Part shown: piece by piece, positions 51,694 through 60,098 of the stretch
How the letters are laid out: every line of letters begins with the position of its first letter
How positions within the stretch are numbered: position 1 is the first letter of the stretch
Origin: Streptomyces sp. Root431
Lineage (GTDB): Bacteria; Actinomycetota; Actinomycetes; Streptomycetales; Streptomycetaceae
Assembly (NCBI RefSeq): GCF_001426585.1
Contig: NZ_LMEI01000001.1
Span: 433,317 to 497,316, forward strand
Direction: 5' to 3'
DNA length: 64,000 bases
Notes under the pieces: model-generated
The model's input: the letters and a program-made list of their open reading frames with translations, nothing else
Told to the model about the DNA's origin: nothing
Databases searched by the model: none
Position numbers and translations under genes: made by a program

Positions 51694-54243
51694 GTGCCCG
51701 GTGAGAATCTGTCCCGCGACGAGGCCCACGAGCGGGCCGCGCTGCTGTCCGTCGACGGGTACGAGGTCGTCCTCGACCTGCGCTCGGCGGTCGGCGACTC
51801 CGCCGAGGCGGTGCGCACCTTCCGCTCGGAGACGACGATCCGCTTCCGTCGCACCGGCGAGGGCACGAGCACGTTCGTGGACCTGATCGCCCCGTCCGTG
51901 AACGCGGTCAGCCTCAACGGCCGCGCCCTGGACCCGGCCGTCGTCTTCGACGGCTCGCGGATCGCGATCGACGGGCTCGCCGACGAGAACGTCCTGGTGG
52001 TCGACGCGCAGTGCGCCTACAGCCGCACCGGCGAGGGCATGCACCGCTTCGTCGACCCGGAGGACGGCGAGGTCTACCTCTACACGCAGTACGAGCCGGC
52101 CGACGCCCGCCGCGTGTACGCCAACTTCGAGCAGCCCGACCTCAAGGCCCCGTACCGCTTCGCGGTGACCGCGCCCGAGGGATGGACGGTCTGGTCGAAC
52201 GGCGCCGGGGAGCAGGACGCCGAGGGTGTGTGGCGGTTCGCCGAGACGGCGCCGATCTCCACGTACATCACGTGCGTCGTGGCGGGCCCGTACCACTACG
52301 TGACCGACAGCTACGAGCGCGGCGACCTGACGATCCCGCTCGGCGCGATGTGCCGCAAGAGCCTCGCGAAGCACTTCGACGCGGACGACGTCTTCCTGAT
52401 CACCAAGCAGGGCTTCGACTTCTTCCACGACAACTTCGACTACCCGTACCCCTTCGGTAAGTACGACCAGGCCTTCGTCCCCGAGTACAACCTCGGCGCG
52501 ATGGAGAACCCGGGCATGGTGACCTTCCGCGAGGAGTACATCTACCGGGGCAAGGTCACGCAGGCCGCGTACGAGAGCCGGGCCAACGTCATCCTCCACG
52601 AGATGGCGCACATGTGGTTCGGCGACCTGGTCACCATGGTGTGGTGGGACGACCTGTGGCTGAAGGAGTCCTTCGCGGACTTCATGGGCTCCTTCGTGAA
52701 CGCCGAGGCGACCCGCTTCACCAACAGCTGGGTCACCTTCGCCAACAACCGCAAGGCCTGGGCCTACCGCGCCGACCAGCTGCCCTCCACGCACCCGATC
52801 ACGGCCGACATCCGTGACCTGGAGGACGCCAAGCTCAACTTCGACGGCATCACGTACGCCAAGGGCGCGTCGGTGCTGAAGCAGCTCGTGGCGTACGCGG
52901 GCCGGGACGCCTTCCTGGAGGGCGCGCGCCGCTACTTCAAGCGCCACGCCTACGGGAACACGCGCCTCGCCGACCTCCTCTCGATCCTGGAGGAGACCTC
53001 GGGCCGCGACATGAAGGGCTGGGCGAAGTCCTGGCTCCAGACCTCCGGCGTGAACGCGCTGACGCCGGCCGTCACCTACGACGCGGAGGGCCGGATCACC
53101 GAGCTCGCCGTCGTCCAGGAAGGCGACGAGCTCCGTCCGCACCGCGCGGCGGTCGGTCTCTACCGGCTGTCGGCCGACGGCGACCTCGTGCGCTTCGCGC
53201 GCGCCGAGGCCGACATCACCGGCGCCCGGACGGTCGTCGCGGAGCTGGCGGGCGAGGAGAAGCCCGACCTGGTGCTCGTCAACGACGACGACCTGACCTA
53301 CTGCAAGATCCGCTTCGACGAGGGCTCGCTCGCCACCCTGCGCGCGCACCTCGGCGACATCACCGACCCGCTGGCCCGCGCCCTGTGCTGGTCGGCGCTG
53401 TGGAACCTGACCCGCGACGGGCTCATGCCCGCCCGGGACTTCGTCTCCGTCGCGCTCGCCTTCGCGGGCCGCGAGACCGACATCGGCGTCCTCCAGATGG
53501 TGCACGCCTGGACGAAGTCCGCGGTCACCCACTACGCGACGCCCGAGTGGCGCGAGGAGGGCGGGCGGCTGCTCGCCGAGGCCGGTCTGCGCGAGCTGCG
53601 GCTGGCCGAGCCGGGCAGCGAGCACCAGCTGACCTGGGCGCGGTTCTTCGCGGCCACGGCCGGCGCGGACGCCGACTTCCAGCTCCTGGAGGGGCTGCTC
53701 GACGGGACGGCGAAGATCGACGGCCTCGACGTCGACCAGGAGCTGCGCTGGGCGCTGCTCTCCCCGCTGGCCGTGCACGGCCGGGCGGACGAGGGCCGGA
53801 TCGGCGAGGAGCTGTCCCGGGACGACACGGCGACGGGCAAGCGCCACCAGGTGCGGCTGCTCGCCTCGCGGCCCTCGGCCGCGGTCAAGGCGCAGGCCTG
53901 GGCGCAGGTCGTCGAGTCGGACACCCTGTCGAACGCGCTGGTGGAGGCGACGATCGCGGGCTTCGTCCAGCCCTCGCAGCGCGAGCTGATCGCGCCGTAC
54001 GCGGAGAAGTACTTCGCGGCGATCGAGCGGCTGTGGGCGGATCGGTCGATCCAGATCGCCATGGACGTGGTCAAGGGCCTCTTCCCGGGGCTCCAGGACA
54101 GTGACGAGACCCTGGCCGCTGCGGACGCCTGGCTGACGGCGCACGAGTCGGCCGCGCCGGCGCTGCGCCGCCTCGTCCTGGAGGCGCGGGACGACCTGGC
54201 GCGGGCGCTGCGCGCGCAGGCCTGCGACCGACTGGCCGCGTAA
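51694..54243 (+). CDS. pepN: Aminopeptidase N (M1 family)
   Basis: The product has 849 residues. The exopeptidase motif GAMEN is at 268-272. The zinc site HExxH is His302-Glu303 with His306, and the third ligand Glu325 is in WLKESF, 19 residues later. It removes N-terminal residues from peptides in the cytoplasm. I chose the GTG at 51694, which has GAAGGAG just upstream and begins VPGENLSRDEAHERAA. An ATG 15 codons earlier is less likely. A hairpin follows. Confidence 0.95.
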   Translation: MPGENLSRDEAHERAALLSVDGYEVVLDLRSAVGDSAEAVRTFRSETTIRFRRTGEGTSTFVDLIAPSVNAVSLNGRALDPAVVFDGSRIAIDGLADENVLVVDAQCAYSRTGEGMHRFVDPEDGEVYLYTQYEPADARRVYANFEQPDLKAPYRFAVTAPEGWTVWSNGAGEQDAEGVWRFAETAPISTYITCVVAGPYHYVTDSYERGDLTIPLGAMCRKSLAKHFDADDVFLITKQGFDFFHDNFDYPYPFGKYDQAFVPEYNLGAMENPGMVTFREEYIYRGKVTQAAYESRANVILHEMAHMWFGDLVTMVWWDDLWLKESFADFMGSFVNAEATRFTNSWVTFANNRKAWAYRADQLPSTHPITADIRDLEDAKLNFDGITYAKGASVLKQLVAYAGRDAFLEGARRYFKRHAYGNTRLADLLSILEETSGRDMKGWAKSWLQTSGVNALTPAVTYDAEGRITELAVVQEGDELRPHRAAVGLYRLSADGDLVRFARAEADITGARTVVAELAGEEKPDLVLVNDDDLTYCKIRFDEGSLATLRAHLGDITDPLARALCWSALWNLTRDGLMPARDFVSVALAFAGRETDIGVLQMVHAWTKSAVTHYATPEWREEGGRLLAEAGLRELRLAEPGSEHQLTWARFFAATAGADADFQLLEGLLDGTAKIDGLDVDQELRWALLSPLAVHGRADEGRIGEELSRDDTATGKRHQVRLLASRPSAAVKAQAWAQVVESDTLSNALVEATIAGFVQPSQRELIAPYAEKYFAAIERLWADRSIQIAMDVVKGLFPGLQDSDETLAAADAWLTAHESAAPALRRLVLEARDDLARALRAQACDRLAA

Positions 54244-54252
54244 GGCTGTGCC

Positions 54253-54294
54253 GACGGTGGGGGTCGCGCGCTTCGGCGGGCGGCCCCCATCGTC
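54253..54294 (+). terminator. Terminator after pepN
   Basis: GACGGTGGGGG pairs with CCCCCATCGTC (one G-U) and an inner CG-rich stem caps with a TTCG tetraloop. It begins ten bases after the pepN stop. Confidence 0.8.
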
Positions 54295-54356
54295 ATGCGG
54301 GGGCGGTCGCCGCGCCCTTCGACGCGTGCCCCCCATCGGCACTCGAACGCGCGTAC

Positions 54357-54379
54357 TTTAGGGCGAGGTTGTCCCTAAA
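54357..54379 (+). promoter_or_regulatory. Palindromic operator candidate
   Basis: TTTAGGG, nine bases, CCCTAAA: a perfect 7-bp inverted repeat 57 bases before the AbiEi/DUF559-type gene, in an A/T-richer patch. The protein's N-terminal winged helix makes autoregulation possible. Confidence 0.45.
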
Positions 54380-54436
54380 TGTCGACGAGCGTGTAACAGG
54401 GGTTAGGGGAGCCTTCGGAAGCGGAAGACCCCCGGC

Positions 54437-55444
54437 ATGAACCACAACACCCCCATCACCCCCCGCCCCCTCCCCCTCGCCTCCCGCACGGGACGCACCC
54501 AACGACTCGCGTCCGCCGCCCAGTTGAGGACCCAGGGCGTTCCCGCCGGCGAGGTCGCCGCACGCTGCCGGCCCGGCGGCGGCTGGCAGCAGCTCCTCCC
54601 CGGCGTCTTCCTCCTCCAGCCCGGCCCCCCGACCAGCGAGGACCGGCTCAACGCCGCGCTCCTGTACGCCCGTCGGGCCGGGACCCTGCCCACCCAGGGA
54701 CCCGAGGCGATGATCACCGGACTCGCCGCGCTGACCCTGCACCGCTTCGCCTCCGCTCCCCCGCTGACCGCCCTGGACCGGATCGACGTGCTCGTCCCGC
54801 GCACCCGGCGGCTGCGCTCCACCGGCTGGGTGCGGGTGGTGCGCGCCGTCGAGCACCCCGAACCCGTGGAGCTCACCGGCGTCCCCGTCGCCCCCGCCGC
54901 CCGTGCCGTCGCCGACGCGGTCGCGGGCCTCTCGGACGCCGAGACCGTACGCCGGCTCCTCACCGAGGCGGTCCGCGGCGGGCACTGCGAACCGGCCGCC
55001 ATCGTGCGGGAGTTGAGCCGGGCTCGCCTGCTGACCCGGCCGCACGTGGTGGACGCGGTGGACACGCTCCTCGCGGAGGGCCGCTCGCTCTCCGAGGAGC
55101 GGCTGTACGAGATGGTGCGCGAGTTCGGCCTGCCGGACCCGCTGTGGAACGTGGACCTGCGGCTGCCGGGCGGCCCGCACCTCGGCGGGGTGGACGCCTA
55201 CTGGCCGGACCAGGCGGTCGCCGTCGAGCTGGACACCCGGGCCCCGCGGCAGGACGACGACGCGCTGTGGTCCGAGTACACCCGCAAGCGCGAGCACCTG
55301 GAGCGGCTCGGCATCACGGTCGTCCACCTGACCCCGCGCAAGCTGCGCGAGGCCCTCGACCAGCAGGCCACCGTGGTCCGTACGGCCCTGATGGCCGCGG
55401 CGGACCGGCAGCCCGGCGCGTACGTCGTCGTCCTGCCCCGGTGA
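54437..55444 (+). CDS. AbiEi-like winged helix fused to DUF559/Vsr-like nuclease domain
   Basis: The product has 335 residues. The N-terminal half (25-130) resembles the AbiEi-type winged-helix domain (SAAQLRTQGV...WQQLLPGVFLL, ITGLAALTLHRF). The C-terminal quarter (about 240-320) resembles the DUF559/very-short-patch-repair endonuclease fold: GGVDAYWPDQAVAVELD, then KREHLERLGITVVHLTPRKL. Asp and the ExD pair are visible; a following Lys is not obvious, so activity is uncertain. Such proteins are abundant in actinobacteria and of unproven function. No toxin gene is adjacent. The start is the ATG at 54437. It is convergent with the serine hydrolase 12 bases away. Confidence 0.7.
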   Translation: MNHNTPITPRPLPLASRTGRTQRLASAAQLRTQGVPAGEVAARCRPGGGWQQLLPGVFLLQPGPPTSEDRLNAALLYARRAGTLPTQGPEAMITGLAALTLHRFASAPPLTALDRIDVLVPRTRRLRSTGWVRVVRAVEHPEPVELTGVPVAPAARAVADAVAGLSDAETVRRLLTEAVRGGHCEPAAIVRELSRARLLTRPHVVDAVDTLLAEGRSLSEERLYEMVREFGLPDPLWNVDLRLPGGPHLGGVDAYWPDQAVAVELDTRAPRQDDDALWSEYTRKREHLERLGITVVHLTPRKLREALDQQATVVRTALMAAADRQPGAYVVVLPR

Positions 55445-55456
55445 CCCGGTGCGGGA

Positions 55457-56638
55457 TCAGCCCTTCGGCACGGCGCCGCAGAACTCGGCCTCCAGGACGG
55501 CCTGGGAGTCGCCCGTCCAGTCGGCGTTGAAGTTCAGCGCCACCGAGTGGTTGCCGTCGCGGGTGGCCTGGGCGTCGGAGGAGGAGCCGTGGATGCCGCC
55601 GCCGTGGCCCCAGATCTCCTTGCCGCAGCTCAGCTTCTGCTTCATGAGCCCCAGTCCGTACCCCGCTTCGGGGAGATCCGGGGAGATCGGGACGGTGGTG
55701 GTCATCTCCCTCAGCTCGGCCTTCGGGAGCAGCTTGCCCTTGAGCAGCGCGCGGTAGAAGGTCTGCAGGTCGTTGGAGTCGGAGATCATCTCGCCGGCCG
55801 CGGAGGCGATGGTGGGGCTGAGCTTGCTGACGTCGTGGACCTGGGCGTTCGGGCCGCCGTCGATGGAGAGCGTGGAATAGGCGGGGGAGCTCGGCTTCGG
55901 CATCCGCACGTCGGTGCCGGGGACGCTGGTGGCGCGGAGCTTGAGGGGCTTGATGATCCGGTTCTCGACCGCCTTGCCGTACGGGCGGCCCGTGACCTTC
56001 TCGATCACCATGCCGGCGAGGACGTAGTTGGTGTTGGAGTAGTTCCAGGCGGTGCCGGGGGCGAAGTCCGGTGCGTGGGTCATCGCGATGTCGACGAGCT
56101 GCTTCGGGGTCCAGCGGTCGTAGCGGTGCTCCAGGAAGCCGGGGCCGAAGACCTTCTCCTGGAAGCCGGGGTCGGAGGTGACGCTGTAGACGCCGCTGGT
56201 GTGGTTGAGCAGCTGGCGGACGGTGATCTTCCGGCCGTCGTGGCCGTTGCCCTGGACGACTCCGGGCAGCCACTTCTCGACCGGGTCGTCGAGGTCGATG
56301 CGGCCCTCGGCCTGGAGCTGGAGGAGGACGGTGGCGACGAAGGTCTTGGTGATGGAACCGACGCGGTAGCGGTCGTTGCCCTTGCGCTCGCCGGCGGTGC
56401 CGGTCCAGCTGGTCCGGCCGTCGCGGGCCTGGGCGACGGCGCCGGGGACCCCGGCGTCGACGGCGGCCTGGAGCGCCTGCCGGGTGGCCGCGTGGTCCTG
56501 CTTCGTCTGAGCGGACGAGGACGCGGATACGGGTGCGGGTGCGGGCGCTGCCAGGGCGGGCGCGGCAAGGGCGGTGGCGGCGAGGCCGGCCACCAGGGTG
56601 GCGGCGACGACGGTGCGGGCGGTGCGTACGGCTGACAT
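55457..56638 (-). CDS. Secreted serine hydrolase / D-Ala-D-Ala carboxypeptidase, beta-lactamase fold
   Basis: The product has 393 residues. A signal peptide occupies 1-31 (ALAAPALAAP). The class C beta-lactamase/DD-peptidase motifs are Ser95-x-x-Lys98 (GSITKTF), Tyr-x-Asn in NYSNTNY and HGG in WGHGGGIHG. Substrates could be wall peptides or beta-lactams; HGG in place of KTG points to the carboxypeptidase-type esterase/peptidase group. Two late Cys residues may form a disulfide. It is secreted, and lies near the sodF-pepN group without evident linkage. Confidence 0.88.
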   Translation of the reverse strand: MSAVRTARTVVAATLVAGLAATALAAPALAAPAPAPVSASSSAQTKQDHAATRQALQAAVDAGVPGAVAQARDGRTSWTGTAGERKGNDRYRVGSITKTFVATVLLQLQAEGRIDLDDPVEKWLPGVVQGNGHDGRKITVRQLLNHTSGVYSVTSDPGFQEKVFGPGFLEHRYDRWTPKQLVDIAMTHAPDFAPGTAWNYSNTNYVLAGMVIEKVTGRPYGKAVENRIIKPLKLRATSVPGTDVRMPKPSSPAYSTLSIDGGPNAQVHDVSKLSPTIASAAGEMISDSNDLQTFYRALLKGKLLPKAELREMTTTVPISPDLPEAGYGLGLMKQKLSCGKEIWGHGGGIHGSSSDAQATRDGNHSVALNFNADWTGDSQAVLEAEFCGAVPKG

Positions 56639-56765
56639 GCGGGCTCCCCTGTTTCCAGTTCCTGGTTTCTGTTCCTGCGAACTCCGTGCTGCGGTCGGCG
56701 GGGAGGACCTCGGGGTCGCCGGGACGGTTGAGGGGGATGCCGATGGTTGAGCCGTTTTCAGCCGT

Positions 56766-57233
56766 TCAGCTGATCGACGGATCGGCGAGGCGGGAGCGGC
56801 CGACCGGGGGCCGCTCACGCCACAGGTCGAGCCCGATGTCGACGAGTTCGACGCGGGGCAGATCGGCGACGGCGTCGAGCGGATGCCAGGCGGCGAGGTC
56901 CGTGGAGCCGTCGGTCTCGTTGCGCAGCGCACCCCCGGTGACCTGCGCCTCATAGATGATCCGCAGGCCCTGGAAGTCGCCGGGGCCGCCGAGGCGGCGG
57001 AGCCAGCTCCGGCGGATCGAGTCGATGCCGAGGAGGGCGATGGGTTCGGCGAGGTACCCGGTCTCCTCCTCGACCTCGCGGACGACGGTGTCGACGGGCT
57101 CCTCGCCGTGATCCATCCCGCCGCCCGGCAGGGTCCACTTCTTGGTGCCGTCGCTCGCCACCCAGCGGGCGAGGAGGACCTCGCCGTCCCGGACGCACAC
57201 GGCGTAGGCCGCCACCCTCAAATCCTGCTTCAT
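56766..57233 (-). CDS. Nudix hydrolase
   Basis: The product has 155 residues. The Nudix box fits GX5EX7REUXEEXGU in GGMDHGEEPVDTVVREVEEE followed by TGY (about residues 40-62). It hydrolyses nucleoside diphosphate derivatives; the substrate is unknown. It starts nine bases after the HPP gene stop and probably shares its transcript. The AGAGGTTAG element at 57238-57246 overlaps the HPP stop just upstream of its ATG. Confidence 0.88.
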   Translation of the reverse strand: MKQDLRVAAYAVCVRDGEVLLARWVASDGTKKWTLPGGGMDHGEEPVDTVVREVEEETGYLAEPIALLGIDSIRRSWLRRLGGPGDFQGLRIIYEAQVTGGALRNETDGSTDLAAWHPLDAVADLPRVELVDIGLDLWRERPPVGRSRLADPSIS

Positions 57234-57237
57234 GCAC

Positions 57238-57246
57238 AGAGGTTAG
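57238..57246. promoter_or_regulatory. Copy of the CGNR-operator half-site
   Basis: AGAGGTTAG here equals the half-site of the palindrome at 59268-59297. It overlaps the HPP stop and lies directly before the Nudix start. It is a single half-site, so it may be chance. Confidence 0.25.
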
Positions 57247-57788
57247 AACCAGTACGCCGGGTACGTCCGCCCCGCGGCACGGGCGCCGGCGAGGCCGACC
57301 GCGACCAGGATGAGCGAGGCGAGGGCGAGAAGGCCGAGAAACGACCAGAAGGGCGGGGACTGGAGGGCGACGATCACGGCGGTGGCCGCGGCCGGCGAGT
57401 GCGGGGTGCGGGCGCACATCATCACGCCGAGGGCGAGGCCGCCCGCGACGGCCGCGCCCCAGAGGCCGGGGCCGGCGACGGCGAGGACCGCGAAACCGGT
57501 GAGGGCGGAGAGCAGTTGGCCGCCGACGACCGAGCGCGGCTGGGAGAGCGGCAGGTCGGGGGCGCCCGCGACCAGCGCCATGCTCGCCGCGAGCGGCGGG
57601 ATGAGCAGGGGCTGGTGGAGGAGGGTGCCGACGGAGACCAGGAGGAGGAGCGCGGTGACGGCGGCGCCGGTGCCGACGAGGAGGACTCGGGGGCGGGGGC
57701 GGGGAGGGGGGCCGGGACGGGGACGGGGCGGCGCGGCCGGGGAAGGGGAGTCGGGAGTTGTCGTCACGGGGGCCGGAGTGGTGGGCAC
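57243..57788 (-). CDS. HPP family membrane protein
   Basis: The product has 181 residues. A Pro-rich N-terminus (1-34) precedes four hydrophobic segments. Family segments are LLIPPLAASMALVAGAPDLP, LSQPRSVVGGQLLSALTG and the third-helix RTPHSPAAATAVI, where the usual HPP is replaced by HSP. Some members are nitrite transporters; the role here is unknown. The start is the GTG at 57786-57788, preceded by GAGGAC. It is 52 bases after the PPOX gene. Confidence 0.8.
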   Translation of the reverse strand: MPTTPAPVTTTPDSPSPAAPPRPRPGPPPRPRPRVLLVGTGAAVTALLLLVSVGTLLHQPLLIPPLAASMALVAGAPDLPLSQPRSVVGGQLLSALTGFAVLAVAGPGLWGAAVAGGLALGVMMCARTPHSPAAATAVIVALQSPPFWSFLGLLALASLILVAVGLAGARAAGRTYPAYWF

Positions 57789-57840
57789 GGGCGGTCCTCG
57801 GGTCGGTGGGTGGTGGCCGGGTCAGGGCGCGGTGGGCGGG

Positions 57841-58725
57841 TCAGGGTGTCGTCGGGTTGGCCGGGGAGTACTCCGGTGCGGACCAGCGCAGGGGGCTGGC
57901 GGCCGGGGTCTCCACCGTGCGGTCGATCCGGAAGCGGGTCACGCGCCCCTCGGGGCCGTACTCGGTGTGGGCGAGGCCGCTGAGCTGGAGGGTCGTCCCG
58001 GTCTCCCAGTCGAGGAAGAGCAGGCCGGCGCGGCCGTCCTCCTCCAGGTTCCCCAGGGTCAGGAACATCGCGTTGCCGGGATAGTCCCGCCAGCTGATCT
58101 CCCGGGGCGCGTCGACCCGGACGAAGCCCGGGTTGCCGCCGCGGTGGCTCGCGTCGACGCCGTCGGGCGCGGCGGTGGCGACGAAGAAGGTGTCGGCGGC
58201 ACGGACGCGGCGCACCTGGTCGGGGGTGAGCACCTCGCCGTGCCGCGCGGCACCGGACTCGGGGCGGGCGGCGGCCTCGGAGCCGTACAGCTCCCGCTTC
58301 TGGAGGTACTTCGGGCAGTTGGAGAAGACCTGCTCGGCCTCGATCGTGAACCCGCGCGCACTGGGCCGGGCGATGCCGTTGAGCCGCATGCGGCGGCGGG
58401 TGCGGGGGTCGAGGGCGATCGTGCCGACGGGGGTGCCCGCGGTGGTGACGGCAGTGGCGAGCGGGTCGCGGGCGGGGACGCCGCCGGCGACGGAGACGGT
58501 GTGGGGGCCGGTGGCGCGGGTGAAGCCGGGGGTGCCGGTGAGCAGGGTCGACCAGACCTGGCCGGCGGGGTCGGCGGCGCCGATCACCAGCATCGGCTGG
58601 GCCTCCAGGAAGGCGGCGGCGATGGGGCGGATGCCGGGGGTGATGGAGCGGCCCACGTGTTCCGCGAGGTCGCGGACGCCGAAGCGGTCTTGCAGGGCGA
58701 GGGAGCCGGAGTGGTAGGCGCCCAT
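57841..58725 (-). CDS. Pyridoxamine 5'-phosphate oxidase-like (FMN-binding split barrel) protein
   Basis: The product has 294 residues. It contains a PPOX-type FMN-binding barrel: FLTLGNLEEDGRAGLLFLDW, TTLQLSGLAH and RRVRAADTFFVATAAPDG. Residues 45-190 form a second half-barrel, so the protein seems to have two related domains. Such proteins reduce or bind flavins, F420 or haem. Start: I chose the ATG at 58723-58725 because GGAGG lies five bases upstream; a longer start 13 codons earlier lacks one. It is 51 bases after the VOC gene and probably in one operon with it. Confidence 0.8.
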   Translation of the reverse strand: MGAYHSGSLALQDRFGVRDLAEHVGRSITPGIRPIAAAFLEAQPMLVIGAADPAGQVWSTLLTGTPGFTRATGPHTVSVAGGVPARDPLATAVTTAGTPVGTIALDPRTRRRMRLNGIARPSARGFTIEAEQVFSNCPKYLQKRELYGSEAAARPESGAARHGEVLTPDQVRRVRAADTFFVATAAPDGVDASHRGGNPGFVRVDAPREISWRDYPGNAMFLTLGNLEEDGRAGLLFLDWETGTTLQLSGLAHTEYGPEGRVTRFRIDRTVETPAASPLRWSAPEYSPANPTTP

Positions 58726-58776
58726 GGGGTCCTCCAGAGGGTGCGGGTTCGTCGTGGTGCCCACAACGAGGTCCGG

Positions 58777-59232
58777 CTAGAAGAAGCCGCAGGTGGGGGC
58801 CGAGCCCGAGGGGGCTTCGGCGGATTCGGCGCCGGTCGGGGACGAGATTTCCAGGCGGGTGCCGTCCGGGTCGTGGAAGAAGATGCCGCCGGAGGCCGCG
58901 CCTTCGTGGTGGGCGACGACGCCCTCGTACGCGAAGGAGGCGCCGAGCGCGGTGAGCGCGGCCTCGGCGGCGCGGACCTGCTGGACGGTCTCGACCTCGA
59001 AGGCGAGGTGGTGCAGTCCCGGCCGGCCGGAGTCGTACGCGCCCTCGGCCTGCTCCCAGAGGGTGAGGACCAGGCGGCCGTCCTGGCCGAGGAAGGCGAA
59101 GCGGCTTTCCTCCTCCTTGCCCTCGCCGAGGACGTCGAAGCCGAGGACGTCCGCGTAGAAGGCGAGCGAGCGCTCCAGGTCGGTGACGTTGAGGCCGACG
59201 TGGTGGGTGGCGAGTGTGCCGATCACGGACAT
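58777..59232 (-). CDS. VOC (glyoxalase/dioxygenase) superfamily protein
   Basis: The product has 151 residues. Two paired betaalphabetabetabeta repeats start HHVGLNVTDLERSLAFYADV and RPGLHHLAFEV. Likely metal ligands are His11, Glu60, His74 and Glu128, a complete four-residue site for a glyoxalase I or extradiol dioxygenase type of enzyme. The substrate is unknown. It is the first gene of the VOC-PPOX unit and divergent from the CGNR gene across the palindrome at 59268. Confidence 0.88.
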   Translation of the reverse strand: MSVIGTLATHHVGLNVTDLERSLAFYADVLGFDVLGEGKEEESRFAFLGQDGRLVLTLWEQAEGAYDSGRPGLHHLAFEVETVQQVRAAEAALTALGASFAYEGVVAHHEGAASGGIFFHDPDGTRLEISSPTGAESAEAPSGSAPTCGFF

Positions 59233-59267
59233 GGCTGTCCCTTCGTCGCGTGGCCGGCCCTCTTGGG

Positions 59268-59297
59268 CTAACCTCTTACTTCGAGATTAGAGGTTAG
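59268..59297. promoter_or_regulatory. Palindromic operator in the CGNR/VOC divergent promoter
   Basis: CTAACCTCT and AGAGGTTAG are perfect 9-bp inverted half-sites separated by twelve bases. They lie between the divergent VOC and CGNR starts (35 bases before VOC, 64 before CGNR), inside an A/T-rich patch. CGNR proteins bind DNA, so this is a natural candidate operator. Confidence 0.6.
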
Positions 59298-59361
59298 GCA
59301 CGCGGGGCGTCAACCGCTCACGTACTCTTGAGGGGTTAGCTCACCGAGGAGGGTGCCCGCC

Positions 59362-59904
59362 ATGACCGCCATCGACCCGCGGCCGCTCACCGGCGAGCCC
59401 GTCTCCCTCGACCTGCTCAACACCCGCTGGAACGAGGAAGGGGTCCGCCAGGACCTGCTCACCGGCGTGGAGGGGCTCGCCGTCTGGCTCGCCGCCAACG
59501 GCCTGGAGGGGCGGTTCGCCGCCGACGACGGCACCCTGCGCCGGACACTCGCCGCCCGGGACGCGCTCGCCGCGCTCGTCGACGCCCCCGGCGACCCCGA
59601 CGCCACCGCCCGCGTCGACGCCGTCCTCGGCCACGGCCGCATCCGGGCCACCCTCACCACCGAGGGCCCCGGCGAGGAGGCCGAGTTCGCGGACCCCGCC
59701 TGGGGGCCGGGCTGGACCGCCGCCCGCGACTACCTCGACCTGCTGCGCACCGCGCCCGACCGCATCCGGGCCTGCGCCCACGAGGCGTGCATCCTGCACT
59801 TCTTCGACACCTCGCGGAACGGCACCCGCCGCTGGTGCTCGATGGCGATCTGCGGCAACCGGGCGAAGGCCTCGCGCCACTACGCCCGCACGAAGGAGAG
59901 CTGA
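59362..59904 (+). CDS. ABATE/CGNR zinc-finger transcriptional regulator
   Basis: The product has 180 residues. The N-terminal ABATE domain (1-110) starts PVSLDLLNTRWNEEGVRQDL, and the C-terminal CGNR finger (130-178) is ACAHEACILHFFDTSRN followed by RRWCSMAICGNRAKASRH. Four Cys bind zinc and the CGNR helix contacts DNA. Members are proposed stress-response regulators of adjacent enzymes. The ATG at 59362 follows GAGGAGGGT. It is divergent from VOC-PPOX, which is probably its target. Confidence 0.9.
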   Translation: MTAIDPRPLTGEPVSLDLLNTRWNEEGVRQDLLTGVEGLAVWLAANGLEGRFAADDGTLRRTLAARDALAALVDAPGDPDATARVDAVLGHGRIRATLTTEGPGEEAEFADPAWGPGWTAARDYLDLLRTAPDRIRACAHEACILHFFDTSRNGTRRWCSMAICGNRAKASRHYARTKES

Positions 59905-60098
59905 CCCGCCGGGACCGCGAACTCGCCCTGGTTCGCACCCCTTTCTCCCCCGTGGCGGGTCGGGGGCGCTGGCGGGTTTACGCCTCGGCGGCAAACCGGC
60001 CCCGGGTAACTCTCCACAAACCCCTGTCTTTTGCGAAAGGCTGAGCGGTCATCCGGCACCGAAATCCGGACTCTCTCCTTTCACAAACAGGGATGTAA

